Program-made: the position numbers and the translations under genes
Assembly (NCBI RefSeq): GCF_035046505.1
Contig: NC_089827.1
Location: 15,003,353-15,067,352 of the forward strand
DNA: 64,000 bases
From: Tiliqua scincoides
Taxonomy: Eukaryota > Chordata > Lepidosauria > Squamata > Scincidae
Direction: 5' to 3'
Shown: positions 1 through 11,890 of the stretch, one piece after another
How the letters are laid out: each line of letters opens with the position of its first letter
How positions within the stretch are numbered: position 1 is the first letter of the stretch
Notes under the pieces: model-generated
What the model saw: the letters and a program-made list of their open reading frames with translations, nothing else
Database searches by the model: none
Told to the model about the DNA's origin: nothing

Positions 1-33
1 GGATGGATCATGGATGGATGGATGGATGGTTAG
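1..33. repeat. (GGAT)n microsatellite
   Basis: GGATGGAT-type tetranucleotide repeat at the window edge with one interruption; it may extend to the left. Confidence 0.85.
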
Positions 34-877
34 GATTTGAACCATAAAAACACAAGCAAACAAGCCACAAGAAAATACACTCTGCTGGAGTGAATAGAGA
101 CAGTTTCTCTCCCTCTGTTAACTATAACAGAACCACTACTAAAAAAAAAAAGAAAAAAGATGCCTGTCAGTTTAGCAGGAGTATTTAAGCAAGTTACGGT
201 CTTTATGACCCCGCTCTGAATATGGTTAATAATATTAGCATCTCTAATGGATAGTTAGGATTACTGAGATAAAGTTTGCAAAATGCTTTGGAACAAAAGA
301 ATAACACAGGCAAAATTATGTCCAGGAATCACTGCCTCTATTTCAGATTCAGTTTATAGCCTAATTTGGAAGATACAGTAGTTCTATTAATAACTCTGCT
401 GGCCAAAGTTTTCTTAGGCATCCACCTTGCATGGTGGAAAAAAATGTCTTCAGTACCCAAGATATGTAACATTTGCAATGAACAACATTCTGTGGTCCAG
501 AACCCGACACGGGAAGAGAATAATTCCTATATTCAGAAGCTGTTAATGTTGCCAGTCACCTTGCTTTATTTCCTCTGTTGAACAAACTTTTGTTCTTGAG
601 CCATCTGGCTGGAGATCCACCTGTGAGATTAATAGCAGGACAGTTTTGCAATGTGTGTAGTCACTGCTAGCATAGTTGCTGAGTCTAATTTGGTTCTAGC
701 AGTGCCTGGGTATTGTGCAATATGTTATTGAGCCATCTGGTAGGATGGAGAGAATAGGCTTTTTCATCATCTACTCTTGGATTTAGGCAGTCAGAGGGGA
801 ATTGTAGGACAGTAAAATCCACATGAAAGAACCCGTACATCCATGCACACAAGCACACTTAGGCACTACTCTCACTA

Positions 878-1088
878 CAGAGAGCGAGGATGGTGTAATG
901 GCTCTGGTGTTGGATTTAGACCTGGAAGATCCAGGTTTAAATCCCCGCTCAGTCATGAAGCTTCCTGGATGACCTTGGGCCAGTCACTCTCAGCCTCACC
1001 TACCTCACAGGGTTGTTGTGAGGACAAAAGGCACCATGTACACTACCCTGAGCTCCTTAGAGGAAGGGCAGTATAAAATGTGAAAAAT
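878..1088 (+). mobile_element. Sauria-type tRNA-derived SINE
   Basis: The sequence shows a pol III A box (TGGTGTAATGG) and B box (GGTTTAAATCC), then the conserved body with TGACCTTGGGCCAGTCACTC and CACAGGGTTGTTGTGAGG, ending in a short A-rich tail. This is the Sauria SINE pattern, thought to be moved by Bov-B-type LINEs. Scattered substitutions indicate an old copy. Confidence 0.85.
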
Positions 1089-1847
1089 AAGTACTGCTTC
1101 CAGGGATGGCCCATAGGTGATGCAAATTGTATTAGCAGCAGCTTGTGGGGTGCCCTTCACCCTGAGCCTGCAGCCACTGCCTCCCTCCAGCCCGCCACGG
1201 AAGCCTCAGCACATTGCAATGGACACCACATTGCAGGTTTTATAGAGAACAGCAACAATTTTAATTTTCTTATGAATTCTTAAAAAGTAGTGCTTGTTTA
1301 TACGGTTTGTATTTTTAAATTTTAACTCACATGCACTTTTTAAATGCACATTTTGATTGCTTTCTAGTATACCCAATGAAGTCTATAATAAATTTTATTT
1401 AAGATATAAATATATACCAGGAGGCAATGGGGCAGGGAGGAGGTTGGGTTGGTTCCGGGAAAGGGTTGGGTTTGATGGCAGTGGTACCCACCAAATCCTA
1501 CCCACCTTCCCAAGCCTTGACCCTTCATGGGTCAATATGAACATGCACCAGCTATAGAGTTGGCACAGATCCGAGTTGACTCATTATGGCTGCTGGGGCT
1601 TACCTGAGGGCAAGAGAACAAATGTCCCTTACCCCAACATTTCTCAAATTGTTGGTTGGGACCCACTAAGTGGGTTGCGAGCCAATTTCAGGTGGGTCCC
1701 CATTCATTTCAATGTGTATTTTATTTTTAATATATTAGATTTGATGCTACCATGGTTTGTATGCATTTGGGGAAATGTTACAGATCTGTACTTTTAACAG
1801 GCTCCTATGTATATGCTTTTAACAATGTATATGCTTTTAACAATGAT

Positions 1848-2328
1848 GTCCCTGGGGGCTGGGGATAAGAATAGGCCCTCAGTTTGGCTGTACTTGTCGT
1901 AAGAGGCGACTAAACAGCCACGGGGTAGATGGGACTCGTTAGCCTGGGAAGGCAGCTCATCTGAGAGAAGGAAAACTCGGATCCCAAACCTCCACTGCCT
2001 TGTGGCTACATCCAGTTATGGAAAAGGCTTCAGGAGTCAACCTCGAGGCAAAATCTGGAGCCGGAGTCCCTGAGGCAGTTCATGGCTGAACACAGTCATG
2101 TTCTGGCAACTCCTGCGACGCCGCTGGAACCAACTGTATTGGCCTCTGCCTTTCCATTGGACCATTTCAGCGATGTGGAGAGGGGGGATTTGCTGCATGG
2201 GTAACAGCCTATCCTCCATACCTACTTTACCCAGGCTTCGCGCACTGGAGAGGACACTCTGTTCCAGAACCACCATTCAGAGCATGACACCATAGTCTTC
2301 CGAGACTGAAGGATGCCAACAACCAACC
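1848..2328 (+). mobile_element. non-coding LINE-derived element with Vingi-like 3' tail
   Basis: The last 60 bp (CCAGAACCACCATTCAGAGC, then CCATAGTCTTCCGAGACTGA) match the 3' end of the LINEs at 6,053 and 14,376, but the rest is not their coding part. Near the 5' end a hairpin is visible: GGCTGT..ACAGCC enclosing GTCG..CGAC. It is either an internally deleted LINE (5' UTR joined to the 3' end) or a separate SINE-like family. It sits inside a hAT copy. Confidence 0.7.
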
Positions 2329-2465
2329 AGTCAATGGAGCTTACTTCCAGATAAGTGTGGATAGGATTGCAGCCTTTGGGATGTTTGGGCAATTTTTTTT
2401 TAAACAGATCAGCCAGTGCTTGGGAGGGTTAGGAGGGTTCTTCTTTATTTCAAGTAAATTTAACT

Positions 2466-2670
2466 TAGGGTGAAATTCCAACCTCTTTTGTCGGTGCTTT
2501 CCAGCACTGACATAAGCGCAGTGCAGCTCTGAGCTAAAGGAACAAACATTCCCTTACTTTGAGGAGGCCTCTGTGACTGCACCCAACTGCAGGATGCAGC
2601 ACATGTCCCATTGGCACCGCTATGCCAGTGCTGGATAGCACTGACATAAGGGGTTAGGATTGCGCCCTTA
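2466..2670 (-). mobile_element. palindromic MITE with GGGCGCAATCCTAACC-type ends
   Basis: The right end GGTTAGGATTGCGCCCTT mirrors a worn left end; the core includes 'ctgcaggatgcagcacatgtcc'. Same family as 4,736-4,936, 17,729, 31,129 and 58,264. No transposase is visible. Confidence 0.65.
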
Positions 2671-4084
2671 ATTTACTTAAAATAAGTAAATTTGACATTG
2701 ACATTTAGTCAAATGTAAAGTGGGCTCGCAACCCACTTAGTGGGTTCCAACCAACAATTTGAGAAATGCTGGGGTAAGGGTACATTTCGTCAAAGTAAAA
2801 TAAGTAAACTTATTTTAAGTAAATTAAACTTATACTTATTGTAAACTTTAAATTTATTTAATTTGATTTGATTTTGTTGTATGAAGGGGTTAAAATTTTT
2901 TCCTGTTTGATGATGTCAGTTCTGGCAATGACATCACTTACTGGTTAATGACACCACTTCTGGCGTGTCCTGACAGATAGTCTTTCTGAAAAGTGGGTCC
3001 CTCTGTTAAAAACTTGGAGAACCATTGCTTTACCCTGAGGAGGCCTCAACATGCCTAAACTACCAGAAAGTGGGGGGAAAAAAATTGCTGCAACTATTTG
3101 GCTCTTGATAAAATGGGAGACATTACAACTGTGGGGTTTAGCTGCATTTATTCATCTTCACCTGGAATTGCACCTGAAGAAAATGGCAAAAGTCCCACTG
3201 ATTTCCATGGAAACAAGCTCTGCAACTATATATTTATGTAAATAACCTGTAATGTTCATGTTTACTCCTAAGCACTCATATAAAATATGATTCTTCAGAG
3301 GCGATTCTAATCGAGAGCCAGCTTCGTCATTGGAGACAGAGCAAAGCTATTGCTCTCCTCTGACTAAAGGAGTATAGGAGTTAAAAAAAAAAAAGTATGT
3401 AATGCATTGGATATTGCCTCTTGGTAGCCAACAATTTATAGTTTGCCTGTTGAAGCTGCTGTATTTAAAATGGTTCTACTGGGTAGCCTTGAAAAATACC
3501 ATTTCCTGCCCACTCGTCCCTTTTAATTTTTCATTTCCAGTCTTTGGCAGTTGACTTTGCAGAAGGATCACCTTCCCCTGCATAGATTTGGAGCTTCTCT
3601 ATAATGTACTGAATGACAGCAAGTGATGCAAAGAATCTATGGCACTAAGCTTGTTTTCGGGGAAGGCAGTTTTCTTTGCAACTTGTCACAGATGCCAAAA
3701 ACCATTTTTAAAGAGGAGCAAATGTGAAAAGCCCCCAAAGGTAGCCTGAAGTTCATTAATCAGCAAATAAACCGTCTGGTGACAGGAAGTTGCACTTGAG
3801 TTTCTTTGTAGCGGTGTGGTAATTACTCACTGGGTTTGTGGAAGTTACCATCAATTTGTCATGAGCCAGCTGCCTCAGGCCACCGTCATACACAGAGCTG
3901 CACATGTAGACATAAGTCAGTGGCTATCAACACAGCCGCAACAAGAGACCCGCAGGGATTTAATGACGGGATTAGGGATTAACTGGGCCTCTGTACATTT
4001 CAGCACCGGGCAAAACCTGTAACTTGTGCCAAGAAAAATACACGTTTTGTGATGAAAATTCAGATGAAGCCAGTTGGCCTAATG

Positions 4085-4528
4085 CAGTGGTTCTCAAACA
4101 TTTGAGCATCGGGACCCACTTTTTAGAATGACATTCTGGCGGGACCCACCACAAGTGATGTCATAGCTGGAAGTGGCAGCATCAATTTAAGCTTCAAACC
4201 TAAGCCGCCTGCAATCAGTCAAAGGTCCCATTACACAGCATGCTTGTTCTGTTATTTTGCATAGCTCGGAATCCAAACGTTCCAGCTTGGAAGTCAAAGC
4301 AGAAGACAGACTGGGATCCTTCTCCAACCACACAGCACTTCCGTCCCTTTCCAGTGCCCACCTAAACAGGACAAAGCACCATGCTGCTTTCCCACTGGCA
4401 GCCCGCCCTGCACCCTGTATTTTCAGCTCTGTATTTTCAATGGTGGCTAAACTAGGTACTACACGACCAACCTGAAATTGGCTTGGGACCCACCTAGTGG
4501 GTCCCAACTCACAGTTTGAGAAATGCTG
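4085..4528 (-). mobile_element. hAT non-autonomous element
   Basis: Starts CAGTGGTTCTCAAACA and ends CAGTTTGAGAAATGCTG, with near-duplicate flanks gcctaatg/gccttaat. The right end carries the 'cctagtgggtccc' block of the family seen at 55,203. The middle is unrelated sequence. Confidence 0.7.
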
Positions 4529-4651
4529 GCCTTAATGCCTCTTACTTAGCAAAATGCTGGTCACAGATTTTGACTTTCATGCCACTTGAATTTGGTGGCC
4601 TACTTGTTAGTTAGGAGTGACTCATGGAGCTGGGAGACAAAGAGCCCAAGC

Positions 4652-4733
4652 CTAGGCATGTCTACTCAGAAGTAAGTCCCATTATAGTCAACAGAACTTA
4701 GTCCCAGGTAAGTGTGGATAGAATTGTAGGCTT
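4652..4733 (+). repeat. ~85-bp palindromic interspersed unit
   Basis: GTCTACTCAGAAGTAAGTCC followed by its near mirror CAGGTAAGTGTGGATAG. One of many copies of a unit found throughout the window. Confidence 0.7.
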
Positions 4734-4735
4734 GG

Positions 4736-4936
4736 GGCGCAATCCTAACCACTTATGTCAGTGCCTTCCAGCACTGGCATAGCTGTGCCATTGGGACATG
4801 TGCTGCATCCTGCAGTTGGGCGTCACTCACGGAGGCCTCCTCAAAGTAAGGGAATATTTGTTCCTTTACCTCAGAGCTGCATTGCCCTTAAGTCAATTCT
4901 GGAAAGCACTGACATAAGGGGTTGGGATTGCGCCCT
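4736..4936 (+). mobile_element. palindromic MITE, well-preserved copy
   Basis: Terminal inverted repeats GGGCGCAATCCTAACC and GGTTGGGATTGCGCCC enclose the core with 'catcctgcagttggg' and 'tcacggaggcctcctc'. It directly abuts the 85-bp unit on its left. No coding capacity. Confidence 0.75.
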
Positions 4937-6052
4937 TAGTGGCCTTGTCCCAAATCCCACAGATTCAAAAATATTGATTGACCTTGGTAGCCTACTATAG
5001 TTTCCAGTAGCCAGCTAGGATTGGTTTTCTCAACCTCTATCACAGAGGCAAAATACCAGCAACACCTTGCCCTTTCATTTGGTTAGGGACCAGCCTTTTG
5101 AACCAGTTGTAGTTTCTGAATACTTTTTAAGGACAGTCCAACATACAGCGCACTGCACTCATGTAAATACAATGTGACCAAGGCATGGGTGACAGTAACC
5201 AGATCTGCTTTCTAACACAGGAGACCTAGCGAGGGTCCAAGCCAAAGCTGTGCAAAGGTGCTATGTGTTGTTCAAGCGCCTTGGCCATTTTGAGCCACAT
5301 GGTCCCACAGGCTGCTTCTGTTCAGGCTTTTCATATTCTGTGTATATGCTTTCTGTAGCCTGTCCTGCCTTTTCATTCTTATTACAGTTCCTTGCTGCTC
5401 AAGGCTAATCCACAACTGCATGCTCCAGTTTGTGACTACCTTTAACAATAATCAGGTATGACTAATATATAGCCTTGGTTTCACACCTGACTGTGGGTAT
5501 CAAGCTAATTGCTGCCTTTGAATTCACACCTCTGAGTTCATGCCCTCTTCATTTCCTGCTTTATATTTATTGGTCAGTAATCCTACTGCAAGTAGGGGGA
5601 AGAGAGGATAGAAGGATGTTTGCATGGTTGCAAATTCTTCTCTTTGCAAATGAAACCAGATAAGTAAGAGTTGTGCTTGCAGTTGGTAACATCATAAAAG
5701 CAACACTAATGGATCAAGAATCCCTTGCAGGGCCTCCAGAATCCCTTGCAGGGCCAGCAAGGCAGGAAGGGAGGTAGCTAGTTGACTGTGAAAGCCCCAC
5801 CAATAGCTAATTTTTGCAATCAATTCATGTATGAACCAGTGATTGAAGACCAGCACAGGAAAAAAACTAAAACATAAAAAAGTGATCTATCACCCAGAAT
5901 TTCTCAGGACACTTCTGATGCAAAACAGTGCAAAGGCAGTCTTCTGCTCTTAAGCCAGAAGCTCTACATAAAACATACAACTTAGAAAACAACTGGGAGT
6001 GTGCAATTCAATTCACAACAGAGACAAGCAACAGCAAATGGCTATGACCAAG

Positions 6053-6997
6053 TTGTTGTTGGCAACCTTCAGTCTCGAAAGACTATGGTATCGCGCTCTG
6101 AATGGTGGTTCTGGCACAGCGTCTAGTGTGGCTGAAAAGGCCAATCCAGGAGTGACAATCCCTTCCACACCGGGAGCAAGTGCAGTCTGTCCCTGGTCTG
6201 TCTCCCTGGCTATGGGCCTTCCTTCTTTGCTTCTTTGCCTCAGACTGTTGGCCAAGTGTCTCTTCAAACTGGGAAAGGCCATGCTGCACAGCCTGCCTCC
6301 AAGCGGGCCGCTCAGAGGCCAGGGTTTCCCACCTGTTGAGGTCCACTCCTAAGGCCTTCAGATCCCTCTTGCAGATGTCCTTGTATCGCAGCTGTGGTCT
6401 ACCTGTAGGGCGCTTTCCTTGCACGAGTTCTCCATAGAGGAGATCCTTTGGGATCCGGCCATCATCCATTCTCACGACATGACCGAGCCAACACAGGCGT
6501 CTCTGTTTCAGCAGTGCATACATGCTAGGGATTCCAGCTCGTTCCAGGACTGTGTTGTTTGGAACTTTGTCCTGCCAGGTGATGCCGAGGATGTATCGGA
6601 GGCAGCGCATGTGGAAAACGTTCAGTTTCCTCTCCTGTTGTGAGCGAAGAGTCCATGACTCGCTGAGGTACAGAAGTGTACTCAGGACGCAAGCTCTGTA
6701 GACCTGGATCTTGGTATGTTCCGTCAGCTTCTTGTTGGACCAGACTCTCTTTGTGAGTCTGGAAAACATGGTAGCTGCTTTACCGATGTGCTTGTTTAGC
6801 TCGGTATCGAGAGAAAGAGTGTCGGAGATCGTTGAGCCAAGGTACACAAAGTCATGGACAACCTCCAGTTCATGTGCAGAGATTGTAATGCAGGAAGGTG
6901 AGTCCACATCCTGAACCATGACCTGTGTTTTCCTCAGGCTGATTGTCAGTCCAAAATCTTGGCAGGCCTTGCTAAAACGATCCATGACCAAGTGCAA
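6053..6997 (-). mobile_element. Ingi/Vingi-like LINE, 5'-truncated, ORF open
   Basis: The minus strand carries an open frame (6,083-6,997) with the C-terminal half of a LINE reverse transcriptase and its thumb, for example FVYLGSTISDTLSLDTELNK and RRLCWLGHVVRMDDGRIPK. It ends in a Cys/His knuckle, CTCSRCGRDCHSWIGLFSHT. The 3' terminus is CCATAGTCTTTCGAGACTGA plus a short CAA tail. A perfect 12-bp duplication, gctatgaccaag (6,041-6,052 and 6,998-7,009), brackets it. The endonuclease and RT core are lost by 5' truncation. The C-terminal knuckle suggests the Ingi/Vingi group of the I superfamily; the family name is tentative. The intact frame suggests a fairly young insertion. Confidence 0.85.
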
Positions 6998-7259
6998 GCT
7001 ATGACCAAGTGCAGCTGCACATAGCTGAAACCCTATTTACTCAGAAGCAGACCCATTGCTTTCCCTGGGTGTTATTCCTAAGTAATGGTGCTCTGAATTG
7101 TAGTTTGTGAGACATTTGATGGGAGTGTTTCCACTTTCAGGGAAGGTGCATCCTGCAGCTGCAAGAAGCTCAACCTCACCTGGTCTGAGGGCTGTTTCCT
7201 CCTCTTGATTTACAGCAGGATCAAGGCTGTCAGGGGGTTTCCTGGTCAGTTTCCCTGAT

Positions 7260-7450
7260 TGCATGGCTTGTAAATAGGGGGCAGAGAAAGAGGGCCCATG
7301 GGGAAGGGAGAAGAGAAGGGGGAGGAAACAGTACAGCAGAGTGAAGACTGGTGGAGGGAAGAGAGGGGCTGAAGGGCAGAGAGAAGCAGGCAGTGCAGGA
7401 GTGGGGGCGGGTGTGCGGGTGGGCAGGAGGCTGTGTGGGGGGCTCTCCTC
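7260..7450. repeat. purine-rich tract
   Basis: About 190 bp with G/A strongly favoured on the plus strand (runs such as GGGAAGGGAGAAGAGAAGGG). The overlapping minus-strand proline/serine-rich frames are by-products of this composition. Confidence 0.6.
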
Positions 7451-10400
7451 CTCCCTCTTGCTTGGAAGAAGCAGATGCAGAGCTGTAGACTCTGCATGAA
7501 GATGCAACCCTCCTGTTTCCCTCCCCATCACTGGCGTCGCTAGGGGAGTGCAGGGGGTGCGGGCCGCACCAGGTGAGACGTGGGGGGGTGACACACCCTG
7601 GGGGAGGATGCGCAAAATTCACGGCGTTGGGGGCTACCCCATCATGCCATACACCATTGGATGTGGAATGGCCAGCAGAATGCAGTGCAAATAAACAGAA
7701 TTGAAATTGCTGCTTTCGTTCAAAAATTATGGCCAAAACACCGGAAGGAAAAAATGCATGGAGCCCTATGGAAAGTGAAAGTGAGCCGTATCGCACGTTT
7801 ACTCATGAGTAGGCATACTTGCCATAGTCCGTTGGAAAGGGCAGGCTGACAGGAATCCAACACCACCACAATGGTCCCGATCCAATGAATGCAGCCCCCC
7901 CAAAACTCCCGAGAACTCCCCCTTCCCAGCTGTGAGTCTGAGCCTGAAACAAAGCCACGTGGTTGCGTTTACTCGCAAGTAGGCGGACTTGCCTTAGTCG
8001 AGGCAGGCTGAGAGGATTTATTGCCCTATAGGCAAGTATCTACAGTATGTTAAAAGTCAGACCAAATTATTCATGATTATGCAAAACTTGTTTACTATAA
8101 ATAGAGGTGTTTGTTTCAGGTGATGGGAAGCCCAAGCCTGAGCTGCCTGGCACCCAGATCAGCAGTGGCACCAAAGTGGACACTGGGCAGCCGCCAGCAG
8201 CTTCGGGGGGACGGCGACATTTGTTCCCTTCCCCTGGGTAAGGGAGCAGGCCCTGCAATGGGGCTACTCAACCCTTCAGCCCCTATTCAGGCAGCTCAGA
8301 GTAAAGTGGATTTGTGTCCAGCTGGGAGGCCTGATAGGGGGCTTTGGAGCCAGCAGAGCTCTCCTGTAAAGTCACTATAAGACTTACAAAGAAAACCATT
8401 AAAACCCACCTAGCTTTTCTGGTACAAGAATTGCATCCCAATCTTATGCATGCTGCTTACTCAGAATGGGAATTACTCCTAAGGAAGCAAGCACAGCATC
8501 CTTATGAAACTTCACATGCAAATTGCAAGTCTTCCAACATCCCAAATCTAGACTTAATTGCCCAGGCTTGGGAGTTTGAAGACTGCAGTGTAATTTGGAT
8601 AAAGGGGTATGGATAGAACTAAAATTATAAAGAAGAGCAGCGCTTTGAAAATGCCGTGAATCCCAAGTGTGCAAACTGCATTCAGCTCATCAGGAATAAA
8701 CCCTCAAGTCTGTTTGCAGTATTGAGGGCAAAGTCCTGGAACATACTGTGAAAAGTGCCTCTGATCATGCGCAAAGTGCTCATAAATAATAAACAAGACC
8801 GTAGAATATATTTATTGCTTACACAGCAACGCAAATAAAGGCAGAAGCCTTAATTTACAATTCTCATGCCTTGACTCTTTCCTTAAACTGACAATTACTT
8901 GATCCTAGGATGCAAGCAGGATGTAGGTCTAAGACACACTTTTGCAGCGGTCTTTAGCTAATTGGAGAAAACACATGTAACACAAATGCAGGATGCCTGC
9001 ACCTCAAAAATATCTCAGCAAGGAAAACACAGGAAACAAAGGGAGGAAGAAAGAGGGCACAAGAGCAACAGGAGACGGTAACAGCATGACACAGTACACA
9101 CCATATCTATACAGTATCTTTAGAACAAGTTCTATCATGTTGCAGTATTTCTCTAATTTGTGGTTTATTTGCTTATTCCATACATTGCACTGAGTAAGTT
9201 AAATGCATTTCCAATTGATCCATTTTTCAAAATTCTAAAAATTTTTTATCCTTAATTCTAGATACATTTTCCCTCAATTAATGGATTTCTGGGGAAAACT
9301 AATCTTTTGACTGCTTAATTCTAAACTGCCAGGCTGCATGGCATGTGCTGCACCCAAAGCAGCTTAGGAGGCAGCTGGAAGTCACTTTTGGGCAAGGGGA
9401 TATTTTTCCCTTTACCCGAGTAAAGTCCCACCCCTCTGGGGCTTCTGGGATCTGTGCCAGTTATTTAGCCGGAGCAATTCTGGGAAGCCCCAGCCCAGGA
9501 GTGAGGATTAGGATACATAGGAGGAAGTGTCCGCTGTTTCCGCTGCTCCCTGGCCCGATTCTCCCCCACCCAGAAACAGCCCCTCACCACCTCCAAACTG
9601 CCCTCCTGCCACCCTCTCCCACCCCCACCCACCACCCAGCAAGAAGCTACCTGTGCTGGCTGGTGCAGGAAATTTTTCAGGCATTGCTGGGCTGGTGCCA
9701 ACCCTGATGCTGGAGTAGCTGCAGATGTGCCTTACGACATGTTTGCAATACTCTGAGCCAAAGTGGGGAATGGTCACTCTGGCTCAACAGTGCTTTAGGA
9801 TTGTGCTGTCAGTTGTTTTTCTTTTACCAAGTTCTAGTCACCATTTCAAACAGCCTCTGCAGAAGTGACACATCCACTTCTCTGGCATTTTGGGAAGAGT
9901 TAGCAGGCCTGAACCTCCCCAAGTAAATGGCTCTGTGCACAAAGGTATCTGGTATGTGGGCATGCTAGGAAGATCCAGATGAGAGAACACAAGAACACAC
10001 AACTCAAGTTTACGCTTGATGCTGCACCAATCACTTTCTTCCTTTTGCATAGAAACGGCATTGACTGAAGCTTAGCTGCTTGCAATCCTCTTTACCTCCT
10101 GTTGAACTGGTAATGTCATCCTTGTTCTATTCCTTCTAACAGATCCAGAGATTGACTAGGTCCAGGGTTGACAGACTTCAGGACCAACATTTTTGCCCCC
10201 ATTTATAGAGGTGGGAGAAAATGGTGATAATGCAATAAAAACACATAACACCACTTTCTGTATTGTTCATTTTTGTAAAAAACAAAAACAAAACAAAGCC
10301 CTAAATTTGCAAAAAAAAAAAAAATCATTTTATTTGGTTTTTGTTTATTATTTAATGGGAAAGTGCATGGGTAATGACTGGCTGCGTGTGCCAACACTAT

Positions 10401-10512
10401 ACCACCAATAACACTTTCCCAGTACACTCCTAACTCATTTTTGCCCGGCCCACAGGTGTACACACTTTGTCCCTGTTGTGTATATGCAACGTTGGGCAGA
10501 AATGGTTTAAAG

Positions 10513-10951
10513 CAGCGGTTTTCAAACTGTCAGGGAGTTTTTGAACCACAGTAGATCTTGGTGAGGGTGGGAGGGAGGCAGCAACACGATCCCCAGGATT
10601 GCATCACTAACGAGGTTGCAGGGATTGGGATGCACTCACTCAGGTGCGGGGAGCCCTGTGTTTGCAGGGCTTCCCCAGGTCGTCAAAAGTGAAAGTGGAG
10701 CGATCGCGCTCCACTTTCACTAAACCAGAAGTGGAGTATGATCGCTCCACTTTCACTTTTAGAAGCCCGGGGAGCCCTGCAGTCAGTCGTGCAGGGTTCC
10801 TCACACCCCCCAGGACACTGCTGCAGGGACTGGTGAATGCATCCCAGTCCCTGCAACCCCATTAGCAAGGGGATCGCTTCCCTGTCTCCTTGCTGCCCTC
10901 TCCCCTTAAGGGGGCAGAGGCCAGGGCGACGCCCCAGTTTGAAAAGCACTG
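10513..10951. mobile_element. hAT-type MITE, strongly palindromic
   Basis: Ends CAGCGGTTTTCAAACTG and CAGTTTGAAAAGCACTG are inverted repeats inside the duplication gtttaaag/gcttaaag (7 of 8). The interior is palindromic, with a GATCGC-centred hairpin at 10,685-10,760. Related partial copies lie near 16,629-16,880 and 19,435-19,700. Confidence 0.8.
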
Positions 10952-11589
10952 GCTTAAAGTGATTATAATTTATCATTGTAATGTCAGTTTTGAAGAAAAA
11001 CACATAACACCGCTGTCCGTACTTTGGAAAACACCAAAATCTGTGAACAAATTAAAACCGCTTTCTCCCACCTCTACCCCTTTAGTATAATTTTTATTTG
11101 GCTTTTGACCAGAGTCCCCAAAGCATCTCAGGATAGTGATAAGATGCACAATATGATATAGTTTTTTTATTTTTATTTTTTGCACTAAGGCAGTTACTGG
11201 GGAGAGCAACCACTAAACACACAGTGTGGTGACAGATAACAGAATCAATCCACATGCTCAACCACAGGGCCTGCTTCTGCCGTTGTTCTTCTGCCAGTAT
11301 GTCACCCACCTCTGTGGTTTCTCAGTACTGCTCTTTTCTCTGAAGTCTTTGCCTCCTTTCCTGCAGCAAAAAGTTTGCCATCCGTGTTGTGTCACGTCCT
11401 TGATGCTGCTGAAAAAGGCATGCACCATGCACTCTGAAAAGCTGTTACTAGAGGTGGCAGGAAACTGTTTTATTTTTCTACGGATTTTGGTGTTTTCCAA
11501 CGACAGAAGCGCAGAAAGTGGTTTTTTATTCGCAAAAGGCTTTTATTTAGAATTTGCAAATGCCCTAGCTACACCACTGTCAACATGAA

Positions 11590-11890
11590 GAATTTATTTA
11601 TTTATTTAACTGTATTTGTATCCCACCTTCCTCCCATAAGCAAAAATACAAAAACATAAAAACAATTAAAACAAATTAAAAAACACAGCACTCAGAATAA
11701 AAAGGGTAACTGCAGCAATTTTACAAAAGCCCCAAGCCTGTGAATCACATGTTTAAAAGGCCAAGAACTCAGAAGGCTTGTCTAAAAAGAAGTGTCTTCA
11801 GGCCTGGCTGGAAAGTTGCAAGGGATGGAGCAGTTCGTAAATCAAGGGGGAGGGAATGCCATAGTGTTCCAAAATTTATTTTCTCCTTGA
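11590..11890 (-). mobile_element. LINE 3'-UTR-like fragment
   Basis: Begins with a TTTATTTATTTA tail (an A-rich 3' end on the minus strand) next to 'gtatcccaccttcc', as in reptile L2/CR1-type 3' ends. No coding part is retained. Confidence 0.5.

Larger units (their letters stand above)
1635..3027 (+). mobile_element. hAT element with later insertions (composite)
   Basis: Ends CAACATTTCTCAAA and GGAGAACCATTG lie inside an 8-bp duplication, ccttaccc/ctttaccc (7 of 8). The body matches the family seen at 42,277, 54,731 and 55,203: a 'gggacccactaagtgggt' start and a 'gatgatgtcag' zone. It is interrupted by the LINE-derived element 1,848-2,328, by a palindromic MITE near 2,466-2,670 and by an inverted copy of its own left end near 2,717-2,780. 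An 18-bp tandem duplication (tatatgcttttaacaatg) lies at about 1,810-1,845. Confidence 0.75.

Noticed and set aside
366-581. 71-codon frame with a hydrophobic start
   Set aside because: No family recognised, no conserved splice or start signals, and no support beyond length; unlikely to be an upstream exon of IFRD1 or another neighbour.
878-960. A tRNA gene
   Set aside because: The A and B boxes belong to a tRNA-derived SINE; the body does not fold into a complete cloverleaf and continues into the SINE core.
7037-7796. Long proline/serine-rich frames on the minus strand
   Set aside because: They mirror a purine-rich tract on the plus strand in several frames at once, have no recognisable domain and contain no splice or start context of note.
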